From the NCBI RefSeq assembly GCF_014635305.1, contig NZ_BMCS01000001.1, forward strand, positions 310,001 through 374,000: DNA of 64,000 nt, written 5' to 3'. This stretch comes from Williamsia phyllosphaerae (GTDB lineage: Bacteria > Actinomycetota > Actinomycetes > Mycobacteriales > Mycobacteriaceae). The translations under genes and the position numbers were made by a program. Positions within the stretch are counted from its first letter, which is position 1, and every line of letters starts with the position of its first letter. The notes under the pieces are model-generated. The model saw only the letters and a list, made by a program, of their open reading frames with translations. It had not been told where the DNA came from and made no database searches. This document shows positions 1-8,995 of this stretch, piece after piece.

Positions 1-96
1 ACAATCACGGATTGTGGCGGTCCGGCAGTACGGAGCGCCGCGATCAACCCGAGTCGGGCGGGGTGGCCTCCTGAGATGTTCGGGCGAGTCAGAGTG

Positions 97-1362
97 TCAG
101 GACAGCTGTTGGCGGGGTGCGGCGGTGGCGAGGTGGGAGTTCACACGGACCAGCGGAGCGTGCGGGTCGTTGGTCTGCGGGACGGACTGCAGGGCGAACT
201 CGTTGATAGCGCCCGGCCGGAAAACGAGGCAGTGTGTCGACCCGCCGAACTGGAAGTAGCCCAGCTCGTCGCCCTTTCCGATGTGTGCCCCGGGGCGGAC
301 GTCGTCGGAGATCAGACACGAGGACACCTCCGACATCCCGATGGCCACGAACGCCATCCGCCCGATCACCGGGTTGTCGGCGTCGATGACGATGATCGCC
401 CGCGCCGAGACGTGCGCGAGGTACGACTGGGAGTGGGTCGGCTGCAACGCGTCGCCTTGGCCGTCGGCTTCGGAGAAGTAGGTGCCGTCGACGAGTCGTG
501 TGCTCACGATGGTGCCCGCGACCGGGCTGTGCCAGCGGTGGTAGTTGAAAGCACTGAGGAACGCCTGGTACACGGTCCCGCCGTCGAACGCGTCCACCGA
601 CGGGTCGTTGTCGAGCAGATCGGCGAGCGAGTACGGCTGCCCCTTGACCCAGAACGATTCACGCAGTGAGACATCGGTACTGATGCGGTAGGGCGTGGAC
701 TCACACGCACTGACGATGACGGAGTCGTCGTCGGGGGCGGCGACGGGACGCGCTCCGGGCGTGAAGGTCCGGGTGAAGAAATCGTTCCATGACGAGAAAC
801 CCGCATGCTCGTCATCGGGGTTGTGTTCGAACTCATCGAACCCGATCTTGTCGCGCGCCTCCTGACAGAGCCAGCCCGAGGGAGAGTCGTCGAGGACGTA
901 CCGCGAACCGGGGCTGCTCAGGAACTCGCACCAGGCCGTCAAGATCTTCTTCAGCATGGCGTTCACGCGGGGGTCGCGGAACGCGGAATGCCCCGCGGCG
1001 GTTCCCATCGACCAATCGAGAATCGCGCCGAGAGGTGTGACGACGGAGTTGGGACCGTATTCAGGTGCGACGGTGAGGACCTCGTCGATCAGACGCAACA
1101 ACTGGGGGAGATCCTGTACGTGTCGGTCGCGGTAGGTCCTGCCCGTCGGGACCTGCTCGATCATCTTCTCCAGGTACATACGGACCACCGGGTCCGCGTC
1201 GATCAGCTCCTGAAACTCGACGATGACCGGGTGTACCACGCGGCCATCGGTCGACTCGGCCTTCTCGCGGTGCCCCCGCAACCACTGCTCGAGGTCGTCC
1301 TGCTCAGCGGGGAGCCAGCCACCCTGGCGGCGGGAATCGGAATGCGACTTGTCTACGGTCAT
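97..1362 (-). CDS. Phosphatidylserine decarboxylase-like protein (PsiD-type)
   Basis: A 421-residue protein with an N-terminal PSD-associated helical domain and a C-terminal phosphatidylserine decarboxylase fold. The self-cleavage motif, where the pyruvoyl group forms, is read as GGST near residues 373-376, matching the LGST/GGSS motif of the family. The His of FNYHRWHSP is the usual conserved PSD histidine. Length and the N-terminal extension fit the subfamily that includes fungal tryptophan decarboxylase PsiD rather than the short bacterial Psd, so the amine substrate is uncertain. On the minus strand TAGCGT lies 6 nt before the ATG with no Shine-Dalgarno, suggesting a leaderless mRNA. No psd/pss partner is adjacent. 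The 96 bases downstream of the stop hold nothing recognisable. Confidence 0.82.
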   Translation of the reverse strand: MTVDKSHSDSRRQGGWLPAEQDDLEQWLRGHREKAESTDGRVVHPVIVEFQELIDADPVVRMYLEKMIEQVPTGRTYRDRHVQDLPQLLRLIDEVLTVAPEYGPNSVVTPLGAILDWSMGTAAGHSAFRDPRVNAMLKKILTAWCEFLSSPGSRYVLDDSPSGWLCQEARDKIGFDEFEHNPDDEHAGFSSWNDFFTRTFTPGARPVAAPDDDSVIVSACESTPYRISTDVSLRESFWVKGQPYSLADLLDNDPSVDAFDGGTVYQAFLSAFNYHRWHSPVAGTIVSTRLVDGTYFSEADGQGDALQPTHSQSYLAHVSARAIIVIDADNPVIGRMAFVAIGMSEVSSCLISDDVRPGAHIGKGDELGYFQFGGSTHCLVFRPGAINEFALQSVPQTNDPHAPLVRVNSHLATAAPRQQLS

Positions 1363-1629
1363 GATGCGACGCTACACCAGAACTTCGACATGTGTTGCAG
1401 CACAATAATACTGAGAACATTCTGAGGACGTGCGGCATGGAACCGTCCCGCTGCCCCAGTTCGGGGTGATGTGCCCGAACACGCGCGGGCGGCACTGCGA
1501 GGCCGAATCGACGCGGTGCGTCGAATGCCGGGTCCGCAGGGTGTGGAAGCGAGTGGCGGTGCTCGTTCATCGAGTCTCGGCGCGAACCATCAGCAGGGGT
1601 AGAGGGAGCAACGTTGTGGGGCTACAAGC
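1363..1629. other. Intergenic stretch, promoter of the PSD-like gene
   Basis: No convincing gene in these 267 bases; short frames here lack start signals and family motifs. The end nearest the PSD-like gene contains its leaderless -10 (TAGCGT on the minus strand, 1369-1374) and a second AT-rich hexamer, TATTAT, further upstream on the same strand. Confidence 0.5.
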
Positions 1630-2733
1630 TCACGTTGTGGTCTGGCCTCGGTCTCGGTGCAGTGTGAGTCGCCCCCAGGAGTTGTTCACGTAGCCCTTCG
1701 GGTTCCACAGCTCGGCGGCCGAGGCGGGCTGTGTCGCGGCCGCGTCGTCCCAGGCGCGGGCACACAACTCCACGGCGGGAGCGTCGAGGGGGACGACTGC
1801 CGACCAGCGGCGCCATGCCCAGGGTCCCTGCGGCTGGGCCAAGTCCGCTTCCATCCACGTCGCCCCCTGGTCGGTCGACACCTGTACCCGCGAGATGCCC
1901 CGTTCGTCTCCGGCGAAGGCGTACCCGCCTACCAGGACCTCGGCGGCGTCGATCGGTGTGGCCGGGTCTGGGTAGAGGAAGTCGCAGTTGAGGGCAACTG
2001 ACGACAGTGAGATGCCGTCGCCGGGTCCGGCTGTGTCGGGGTCGGCGTCGACGGGCAGCACCCGGTAGGCGACTCGTTGAAACCAGTTGTCCGATGGGCT
2101 TTCTCGTACTGTGATGCTGTCGACCCACTTGACCGAGCGGGCGCCGATGTAGCCGGGTACGACCACGCGCATCGGACCGCCGTGCAGCCGTGGGAGGGGT
2201 TGCCCGTTCATTGCCCAGGCGAGCATGGTCCCCGGCGACATCGCCTTGCTCAGCTCGATCGAGCTGCCGTACCGCTGCGGTGGTGTTGCCAGATCGGAGA
2301 CATCGGGACCGATGAATTCAACGTGATCTGTGCTGTTGTCGGCGACATCGCAGGCGCGGAGTAGGTCGGCGAGGGCCACGCCGCTCCACCGCGCGGTCGA
2401 TGTCGCGCACTGCGTCCACGGATCCTCGCCGGGGATGTCGCGCACCGCGATGAGCCCGGCTCGGCGGTTACCCGCGCACTGCAACGTCGCGACAGTCGAG
2501 ATCTCGTCGAAGTCGCGTCGGATCTCGTCCAAAGAGAAGGTGCGGGTCGCTCCGCGACCGTTCGACACGGTCAGTCGCCACTGCGCTGGATCGATGTCCG
2601 GGATGGGGCCGTGATTGCGGCTGTAAAACGTGTCGTCGGCCGTCAGCGACTCCGCGGCCAGCGCGGCCGGTGACGGTTCGGCGTTGTAGGGATCGACCTC
2701 GTGTACACGGGTGTCGGCTCGTTTGTTCCACAT
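1630..2733 (-). CDS. Sulfite oxidase-family molybdopterin oxidoreductase
   Basis: A 367-residue cytoplasmic protein of the sulfite oxidase fold: an N-terminal Moco-binding domain and a C-terminal Mo-cofactor dimerisation domain from about residue 250. The Mo-ligating cysteine is seen in LQCAGNRR (Cys86), and the family signature GGPMRVVVPGYIGARSVKW follows at about 190-210. Such enzymes oxidise sulfite or related substrates; no cytochrome partner or Tat signal is present, so the electron acceptor is unknown. The ATG is preceded by GAGGAG at good spacing. Length is close to that of plant and bacterial sulfite oxidases. Confidence 0.85.
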   Translation of the reverse strand: MWNKRADTRVHEVDPYNAEPSPAALAAESLTADDTFYSRNHGPIPDIDPAQWRLTVSNGRGATRTFSLDEIRRDFDEISTVATLQCAGNRRAGLIAVRDIPGEDPWTQCATSTARWSGVALADLLRACDVADNSTDHVEFIGPDVSDLATPPQRYGSSIELSKAMSPGTMLAWAMNGQPLPRLHGGPMRVVVPGYIGARSVKWVDSITVRESPSDNWFQRVAYRVLPVDADPDTAGPGDGISLSSVALNCDFLYPDPATPIDAAEVLVGGYAFAGDERGISRVQVSTDQGATWMEADLAQPQGPWAWRRWSAVVPLDAPAVELCARAWDDAAATQPASAAELWNPKGYVNNSWGRLTLHRDRGQTTT

Positions 2734-2827
2734 GGTTCTCCTCGGCGATCACGAGGAACCCGCGTCGTCTGCACGAGTTCGGGATGTGGTCCAGGGTTGC
2801 ACATCGCACGCGGCGCGGTGGTCTGTC

Positions 2828-4183
2828 TCAGGCCGAGGACAGCCGAGCGGTGTAGATCGAGTAGCCGTCGATCCACCGGGTGATGGCGGTGGCGATGACG
2901 GTGGCGACCATCATCGGCACCATCAACCCGAAACCGCTATGGGTGAGTTCGAGCACCAACACGAGTGCCGCGAGCGGGGCCTGCATCCCGGCGCCGATCA
3001 TGGCGGCCGCACCGATGAGCGCATAGGCCCCGATGGGACTCCCCGGCCATACCTGGCTCCATGCGATGCCGAGCGCGGCGCCGAGGACCGCGCCGGTGCT
3101 CATCACCGGGGTGAAGAGACCGCCGGACGCCCCTGCACCCAGGCAGAGTGCGGTGACGAGGGGTTTGAGCACCGCCAGCGCTACCAACAACCCGATGCTG
3201 CCCACGCCCAAAAACGCGTCGTGGGCCATTCCTTTGCCATTGCCGTACAGCTGTGGAAAGGCCACAGCGACACCGGCGAGCACGGCGAACGCGATCAGGG
3301 GCGCGATGAGAACCCAGCGGCCCCGCGCCTGATGGTGCGAGATCCATCCGATGACGCGTATGTATCCGGCAGCGACGATCCCGACGATCGGCCCGAGGAC
3401 TGCGGCCCACACCAGCAGTCGGAGGTCGAACCGGTACTCGGGGATGTCGAGGTACGTGGCGTGTTCGGGGAGGTACACCCAGGCCACGGCCGTTGCGGTC
3501 GCGGCGCACGCCAGGGCCGGCAACACCAGTGGCAGCGCCACCGCGCCCATCAGCACCTCGGCGGCGAACAGGGCACCGCCGAGCGGCACGTTGTACACCG
3601 CCGCCAGCCCGGCACCGCCGCCACACGCGACGAGCAGCCGCTGCTGCGCCGCCGACATCCCGGCCCACTCCGCCGCGACGCTGCCCGACACCGCGCCCAT
3701 CAACTTCGGCGCGGCCTCGCGCCCGAGCGACGCACCGAGACCGATCACGATCTCCGACAACACAGACGTACCGAGACTCCGTCGGAACGACAGGCGGCCC
3801 TCGCCGGTCCACAGGACCTCGTCGGCCTCGGATTTCCGGCCGGGGGTGAAGCGCCGTAACAGGAACCACCCGACGCCGGCGATCACGCCACCGATCAGCA
3901 ACGGGGTCACGCGGCGCCACCCGTCGGCGGCGGCGACCGCGGCCGAGAACCCCTGACCGTCACTGCTCACCCCGAACGCGGCATGCTCGACGGTGAACAG
4001 GATGAGCATGAGCAGAACACCGAAGAAGCCGGTGACGATTCCGGTCACGATGACCAGTGCCCAGAACCTCGCGGTGAGTTGCGCCTCGCCGTCACCTGTC
4101 GCGTTGGGTTGCAACATCGCGCCGCGGCCAGACGGAAGGCGCTTCTTCAGCAGTGGGGTGGGGATGCGCTCGCGGTCGGTCAA
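2828..4183 (-). CDS. ClC-type chloride channel / H+-Cl- antiporter
   Basis: A 451-residue polytopic membrane protein with the ClC fold. The anion-pathway signature appears as GASLGREAAPKLMGA (usual GREGP), so the gating glutamate is present but the following Gly-Pro is altered. The late loop reads LGAGASGGLFTPVMSTGA, typical of the GxFxP motif. The chosen start is a TTG without clear Shine-Dalgarno; an in-frame ATG at 4117 would remove 22 hydrophilic residues and may be the true start. No CBS domains follow. It diverges from the glycosylase-fold gene. Confidence 0.82.
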   Translation of the reverse strand: MTDRERIPTPLLKKRLPSGRGAMLQPNATGDGEAQLTARFWALVIVTGIVTGFFGVLLMLILFTVEHAAFGVSSDGQGFSAAVAAADGWRRVTPLLIGGVIAGVGWFLLRRFTPGRKSEADEVLWTGEGRLSFRRSLGTSVLSEIVIGLGASLGREAAPKLMGAVSGSVAAEWAGMSAAQQRLLVACGGGAGLAAVYNVPLGGALFAAEVLMGAVALPLVLPALACAATATAVAWVYLPEHATYLDIPEYRFDLRLLVWAAVLGPIVGIVAAGYIRVIGWISHHQARGRWVLIAPLIAFAVLAGVAVAFPQLYGNGKGMAHDAFLGVGSIGLLVALAVLKPLVTALCLGAGASGGLFTPVMSTGAVLGAALGIAWSQVWPGSPIGAYALIGAAAMIGAGMQAPLAALVLVLELTHSGFGLMVPMMVATVIATAITRWIDGYSIYTARLSSA

Positions 4184-4268
4184 CGACGGTGCCGATGGCT
4201 CATGGCTTCATCCTCGGACACGACCGACCGCGATGTCGACCATCGCAGAATCGACGAGGGAGTACGTC

Positions 4269-4883
4269 ATGGTCATCGCGGCCAAATCGGAGCGCATTCG
4301 CGCTGCTCATGTTGAACCGCTCAATGCGCTTGTCGACACATGGCGCGGCCAAGCGCCGGAACAGCTCGTCCCGTGGTTCGACCCCGACGACGGTGGCGTC
4401 GATGCGCGGGTGCTCATCCTCATGGAGTCGCCGGCACCGAGCACGGTGCGAGCAGGGGGTACCGGGTTCTGTTCGGAGGACAACCCGGATCGCAGCAACG
4501 AGTTGCTGTCGCGTCTGCGCGCGGCGGCGGGCGTGCCACGGCCGGCCTGCCTGAAGTGGAATGTCGTGCCATGGGCGGTGCTCGACGCCGCCGGCCATCC
4601 GACGTCGCCGTCGGCCGGCGACCTTCGCGCGGCCGCGGTGTGTCTCGAGGAACTCCTCGAGGTGGCATCCCGTATCGAGGTCGTGATCACCCTTGGCCGG
4701 CCGGCGATGCTCGGCTTCATGAACCTGACGTCGCGGAGTCGACAACCTCTACGCCGTGTTGTCGCCGCGCCGCATCCGTCGCAGCGCAACGCCGGGGCGC
4801 GAGCGGAGTCGATCGCCCGCATCGAGAACGCCTTCGCGTCGGTGGCGGCGTTCCTGAGGGAATCAGCAAATGACGACCGATAG
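4269..4883 (+). CDS. Uracil-DNA glycosylase-fold protein
   Basis: A 204-residue cytoplasmic protein resembling the uracil-DNA glycosylase superfamily. The segment VLILMESPAPST and the later KWNVVPW match the family's motif 1 and substrate pocket region, and AAPHPSQRN matches the C-terminal HPS motif. The start at 4269 is chosen because GAGGGAG stands 8 nt upstream; an upstream ATG at 4233 is possible. Members of this distant branch are often annotated only as hypothetical or UDG-family, so glycosylase activity is inferred from fold. Confidence 0.7.
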   Translation: MVIAAKSERIRAAHVEPLNALVDTWRGQAPEQLVPWFDPDDGGVDARVLILMESPAPSTVRAGGTGFCSEDNPDRSNELLSRLRAAAGVPRPACLKWNVVPWAVLDAAGHPTSPSAGDLRAAAVCLEELLEVASRIEVVITLGRPAMLGFMNLTSRSRQPLRRVVAAPHPSQRNAGARAESIARIENAFASVAAFLRESANDDR

Positions 4884-5327
4884 TTCGATCGAACACCTAT
4901 TCAGGTCGAGCTCCTGAGCATTCGTTGGCGATCACTCCGTCGGGCCGGCCCTGGCCGCTGCGCGGGATCCGAAGGGTCCGAGAGGTTCGACGCACGATGG
5001 ATGTCTTCGGTTCCGTTCACGACGGGTATCCGGGTCGCGCCGGGTTCACCGCCCGCGGGTTCACCGCCTTCGAGACGTGGATCCGTGCGACCCGTGACGC
5101 GGTCACCGACTGCCGATGCGAGACCTGCCGCCCGTCGTGTGTGCAGTCACCGGAAACGATCCGCTGGACAAATCCGGGGCGATCGCCGTGCTCGACCTCA
5201 TCCTCCGGGAGCTTCCCTAGGGCCCACAGAATTCATCGAATCGTCAGGTCAGCGCCCTGTGCAGTACACTCGGGGACATACGCATTGGCTGAAACCCCGG
5301 GTTCTGCGTCACCTGGGAAGGATCGCC
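4884..5327 (+). promoter_or_regulatory. Intergenic region with stealth gene promoter
   Basis: This 444-base gap has no supported gene. A good -10, TACACT, lies at 5264-5269, predicting transcription from about 5276. That would place the only in-frame GTG (5259) upstream of the transcript start. GGGAAGGA at 5315-5322 is a strong Shine-Dalgarno sequence for the codon at 5328. A short inverted repeat (CAGG/CCTG) just after the upstream gene could be a weak terminator. Confidence 0.5.
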
Positions 5328-6947
5328 ATCACCTCGTCACCGCCGTCTCGTGAGCTCTACCTCGTCCCGCCGAATCCGTCGGCCGCACAGCGCCAACAGC
5401 ACCCCGAACGTCCGCTGACCCCGCGTCTGCGCGACCGCACCGACATCGTCGAGTTCCACGGCAGGCACGCGCTGCGCAACACCACCACCACGCCCCGTCA
5501 GGCGATGGTCGCCGATCTGCTGTTCATCCGGGACGCGCTCGACACCGCCGGCCTCGACTACCTGCTGGTCCGCGGCAACGACCTGCGGCCCGTCCTGGCC
5601 GTCGACTGGCACCTGCGTACCGAACTGCGGGCCGCGCTCGTCTCCGCGTGCGCGCGGGAACCGTTCTACGTCAAGGCGATGGACGTGAAGAACAGTCGCC
5701 CGACCCTGGTCGCCGACGACAAACTCTCCGAGGACGACGACGCGCGCGTCCTGCGGCTGTACCGTCCGCGCTACGAACCCGACAGCGGACTGCACTACGG
5801 CGCATCGACCGCGGTGCAGGTCGAGCTGTGGTCGATGTCGGATGAGGTGATGGTGCTCCCGGTCGAGAACTCGCTGACCCGCAACACCATTCGCGCCGAC
5901 GAGATCGTGCGCGGCACCGTCGAACGATTCGGCGTGACCTGGCCGACCATCGAGAACATGTTCGACGACCACGCCTCCGACATCTCCTTCGACATCGACA
6001 TCGTCTTCTCCTGGGTGGACGGTTCGTCGGCGGAGTTCCAGGCCCAGCGCGCCAAGCGCATGAAGAACTACGTGGTCGGATCCGGCGACGACTCGGCCGC
6101 GCGGTTCCGCCAGATCGACGAGCTTAAGTACGCGTTGCGGTCGGTACACATGTACGCCCCGTGGATTCGTCGCATCTTCGTCGCAACCGACTCACCCAGG
6201 CCGGCGTGGCTGGCCGACGACCCCCGGGTCACGTTCGTCCCCAGTGAGGAGTTCTTCGCCGACACCTCGGTGTTGCCCACCCACAACTCGCAGGCCGTCG
6301 AGTCGCAGTTGCACCGCATCCCGGGCCTCTCCGAGCACTTCCTCTACTCCAACGACGACATGTTCTTCGCCCGACCGGTCCAGCCGGAGATGTTCTTCTC
6401 CCCCGGCGGCATCAGCATGTTCATCGAGGGCCCGGTCCGCATCGGGCTGGGCGTGAACGACGACGAGCGCAGTGGTTTCGAGAACGCCGCCCGCGTCAAC
6501 CGACGAGTCCTCAAGCAGCGCTTCGGATCGGTGACGACCCGCCACCTCGAACACGTCGCGACCCCGCTGCGCAAGAGCGTGATGTCGGAGATGGAGGTCG
6601 AGTTCGGAGACGAGTTCACCGCCACCGCCGCCAGCGCGTTTCGGGCCAGCGAGAACATCTCGGTCACCAACTCGCTCTATCACTACTACGCCCTGCGCAC
6701 CGGCCAGGCCGTGGTCCAGCGCGGTGCCAAGGTCCGCTACATCGACACCACGTCGGTGGCCGGGCTGCGGTCGATGGAGAAGCTGCTGCCCAAGCGCGCG
6801 GTGGACTTCTTCTGCCTCAACGACGGCAGCTTCCCCGAGGTGGACCTCGAGGTGCGGACCGAAAGGGTCACGCGCTTCCTCGACCGCTACTTCCCGATCG
6901 CCGCGGAGTGGGAGACACCGGTTGCGGTGTCCCCCGCCACCCACTAG
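5328..6947 (+). CDS. Stealth-family sugar-phosphate transferase
   Basis: About 539 residues with the four conserved Stealth regions: CR1 (DIDIVFSWVDG), CR2 (RQIDELKYALRSVH and the DDMFF motif in FLYSNDDMFFARPV), CR3, and CR4 (FFCLNDG). Stealth proteins transfer hexose-1-phosphate to build phosphodiester-linked surface polysaccharides and are common in mycolic actinobacteria. The reading frame is open far upstream, but from 5259 on it has no ATG, GTG or TTG before the conserved protein begins; GGGAAGGA with 5-nt spacing points to ATC at 5328. GTG 5259 is the alternative. The stop overlaps the stop of the convergent phosphodiesterase gene. Confidence 0.85.
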   Translation: MTSSPPSRELYLVPPNPSAAQRQQHPERPLTPRLRDRTDIVEFHGRHALRNTTTTPRQAMVADLLFIRDALDTAGLDYLLVRGNDLRPVLAVDWHLRTELRAALVSACAREPFYVKAMDVKNSRPTLVADDKLSEDDDARVLRLYRPRYEPDSGLHYGASTAVQVELWSMSDEVMVLPVENSLTRNTIRADEIVRGTVERFGVTWPTIENMFDDHASDISFDIDIVFSWVDGSSAEFQAQRAKRMKNYVVGSGDDSAARFRQIDELKYALRSVHMYAPWIRRIFVATDSPRPAWLADDPRVTFVPSEEFFADTSVLPTHNSQAVESQLHRIPGLSEHFLYSNDDMFFARPVQPEMFFSPGGISMFIEGPVRIGLGVNDDERSGFENAARVNRRVLKQRFGSVTTRHLEHVATPLRKSVMSEMEVEFGDEFTATAASAFRASENISVTNSLYHYYALRTGQAVVQRGAKVRYIDTTSVAGLRSMEKLLPKRAVDFFCLNDGSFPEVDLEVRTERVTRFLDRYFPIAAEWETPVAVSPATH

Positions 6948-7849
6948 ACCGAGCGGCTCGCGGCCCGCGGGCTGTCGCGGATCGTGACGCCGTGTGTCGC
7001 GAGCCGACGCGCGGCCTCCTCGGCGTCGACACCCTCGCCCACGGTCGAGTGACCTCGCATGGGGACGACCGAGCAGACGATGGTCTCTTCGTAGACGTAG
7101 ACGAGGTTGTGCGCCTGGGCGCCGTCGCGTCCCCGGACCGCGCCCGCAGGCACCGCCAGGTCCTGGGTGTAGCTCGTCGCCGAGACCACCGACACCGGGA
7201 TGCCCGCGAACGTCGCCGTCGTCGAGTAGTGCAGATGACCCGACAGGATCTGCCGGATGTCACTGCCGCGCACCACATCCGCCAGCTTGCGCTGATCGAG
7301 TAGCTCCACCAGCGTCGACAGGTCCAGGACCGCGGGGATCGGCGGGTGGTGCATCACGAGGATGCTGCCGTACTCCGCCGGTGTCGCCAACACCTCGGCC
7401 AACCAGGCCAGCTGCGCGTCGGTCACCTCGCCGTGGTGATAGCCGGGAACGGTGGTGTCGAGACTGATGATCCGCAGTCCGTCGATGTCGTGGACCTCGT
7501 CGACCGCCTCGCTCGACGGCTCCTGGTCGAGCAGGTGGGCGCGGAACTGTGCCCGGTCGTCGTGGTTGCCCATGGCCCAGATCACCGCCGCGCCGAGCTC
7601 GTCTGCGATCGGCTCCACCAGCGCCCGGAGGTCGTCGTACGCCGAGGCCTCGCCCCGGTCGGTCAGGTCGCCGCTGAACACCAGTGCGTCGGGGCGGGCC
7701 TTGGATGCCTGGACGTCGCCGAGTATCTGCCGCAACCGGAGTCCGCTGTCCACGTCGCCGTAGAGGATGCCCTCGCCGACGAGATGTGTGTCGCTGAGAT
7801 GCAGGATGCAGAAATCGGGGCGCGCGTACTCGGCCATTCTTGCCTGCAT
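6944..7849 (-). CDS. cpdA: 3',5'-cyclic nucleotide phosphodiesterase-like metallophosphoesterase
   Basis: A 301-residue calcineurin-like phosphoesterase. All metal-binding motifs are visible: DTH (LHLSDTHL), GDLTDRG, GNHDD, a histidine in VMHHPP, and GHLHYS. The layout matches mycobacterial Rv0805 and CpdA, which hydrolyse cAMP and 2',3'-cyclic nucleotides in the cytoplasm. A cAMP link is plausible because a Crp-family gene lies at 44.5 kb. The start is ambiguous between 7849 and 7837 (MAEY). Its last bases overlap the convergent stealth gene by 4 nt. Confidence 0.82.
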   Translation of the reverse strand: MQARMAEYARPDFCILHLSDTHLVGEGILYGDVDSGLRLRQILGDVQASKARPDALVFSGDLTDRGEASAYDDLRALVEPIADELGAAVIWAMGNHDDRAQFRAHLLDQEPSSEAVDEVHDIDGLRIISLDTTVPGYHHGEVTDAQLAWLAEVLATPAEYGSILVMHHPPIPAVLDLSTLVELLDQRKLADVVRGSDIRQILSGHLHYSTTATFAGIPVSVVSATSYTQDLAVPAGAVRGRDGAQAHNLVYVYEETIVCSVVPMRGHSTVGEGVDAEEAARRLATHGVTIRDSPRAASRSV

Positions 7850-8182
7850 CTGTCTCGCTTTCGCCGACCGCTCGTCGAGGGCCGTGCGTGGGGCGTGCGC
7901 GAAACCCGGGGCCGGGCGTCCGTCACGTTCAGCCTAGACAACCGTCGAGGCGAACCGGATCGGCGCGGGGTGCGGCGGTGGCGGGTAAAGCCGAGAGCGC
8001 GCCGAAGTCCGCCGAATCCCGAGACCGTCCGAGCTTAAATCCGAAACACCACTCCGCCCGGCGTCATTTGCAACGTGACCAGGCGAGACGGCCTGAACGT
8101 CATGCCACGCCGGGCCCGTGCTCACATCTGGCACGTCGCAAGGCCTTGCAATCCGAACTTACTTCCGTGTTCTACTGGACGC
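7850..8182. other. Intergenic gap, no gene seen
   Basis: A 333-base divergent gap between the phosphodiesterase and glycosyltransferase A. I see no coding signature or strong hairpin. Base composition falls toward lower GC from about 8040 onward, matching the glycosyltransferase that follows. Confidence 0.4.
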
Positions 8183-8980
8183 ATGAGCGAACAGTTCAAT
8201 CCATTGATCGCCGTCATCATCCCTGTCTACAACGAAGAGAAGTTCATCACCGACACTCTGGACGGTCTGCGCCGCCAGCGGTTCGACCTGTACGCACACC
8301 GCGAGCTGCTCGGCGGTTTCCGCACCATTGTCGTCAACAACAACAGCACCGACCGGACTGCGGAGATCGTTAACGCATACGTCGCTGAACACCCCGATTT
8401 CCGACTCGAGTTGATCGACGAGACGGAGAAGGGAAGTGGCTGCGCTGCTGATACCGGCGCGCGGCACGCAATCAGCACTGGCGCGAAGATTATCGCTCGT
8501 ACTGACGCTGATTCGATCCCGACACCGACCTGGCTCGGCGAATTGGTCTCCGGGCTGCTGTCGGGAAAGCGGCTAGTCGGCGGTCGTGTTCGAGCTCGCC
8601 ACGATGAGGGGCTGACCAGCGTCGTGTTCAACGGAATCGGGTTGCTGTGGCATGTCGGTCACGCACTCGAGTGGTACAAGACTCGAAACAATCCGCCGGC
8701 AGAGCAGCGGAGCTTCGCAGTGGTCGGAAACAACATGGCAATCGATGCCGAGATGTACGAACAGTCGGGCGGGTTCCCACGCACGAGCATGGAGGACGTC
8801 GACGACGATTCGATACTTCAGCGCCGAGTACGAGAAGAAGTTGGTTCCGCCGGCATCGGCCTGCAGAAGAAGGCTGTCGTTCACACCTCGTTGCGCCGAT
8901 TACATGCCTACGGTGTGCGCGATTTCATCGCCTGGTACGGCGACGGAGATCGATCAGACAAGGTCGTCGACGTCCGCTAA
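8183..8980 (+). CDS. Family 2 glycosyltransferase, paralogue A
   Basis: A 265-residue soluble GT-A glycosyltransferase. The nucleotide-sugar fold starts with VIIPVYNEEKF, and the metal-binding acidic motif is TDAD in ARTDADSIP. Later blocks FAVVGNNMAIDAEMYE and SGGFPRTSMEDVDDDS mark acceptor and catalytic regions. It is clearly paralogous to genes at 10905 and 11752, sharing the same length, the LGGFR...VNNNSTDRTAEIV block and a C-terminal D-[VI]-R. No transmembrane segment is visible. Codon use is looser and GC lower than in the other two paralogues, hinting at separate acquisition. Donor and acceptor sugars are unknown. Confidence 0.82.
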   Translation: MSEQFNPLIAVIIPVYNEEKFITDTLDGLRRQRFDLYAHRELLGGFRTIVVNNNSTDRTAEIVNAYVAEHPDFRLELIDETEKGSGCAADTGARHAISTGAKIIARTDADSIPTPTWLGELVSGLLSGKRLVGGRVRARHDEGLTSVVFNGIGLLWHVGHALEWYKTRNNPPAEQRSFAVVGNNMAIDAEMYEQSGGFPRTSMEDVDDDSILQRRVREEVGSAGIGLQKKAVVHTSLRRLHAYGVRDFIAWYGDGDRSDKVVDVR

Positions 8981-8995
8981 AGACATCAAGCGCAT

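Noticed and set aside
4925..5353. 142-codon frame before the stealth gene
   Set aside because: Overlaps the stealth promoter and ribosome site in another frame; composition not protein-like.
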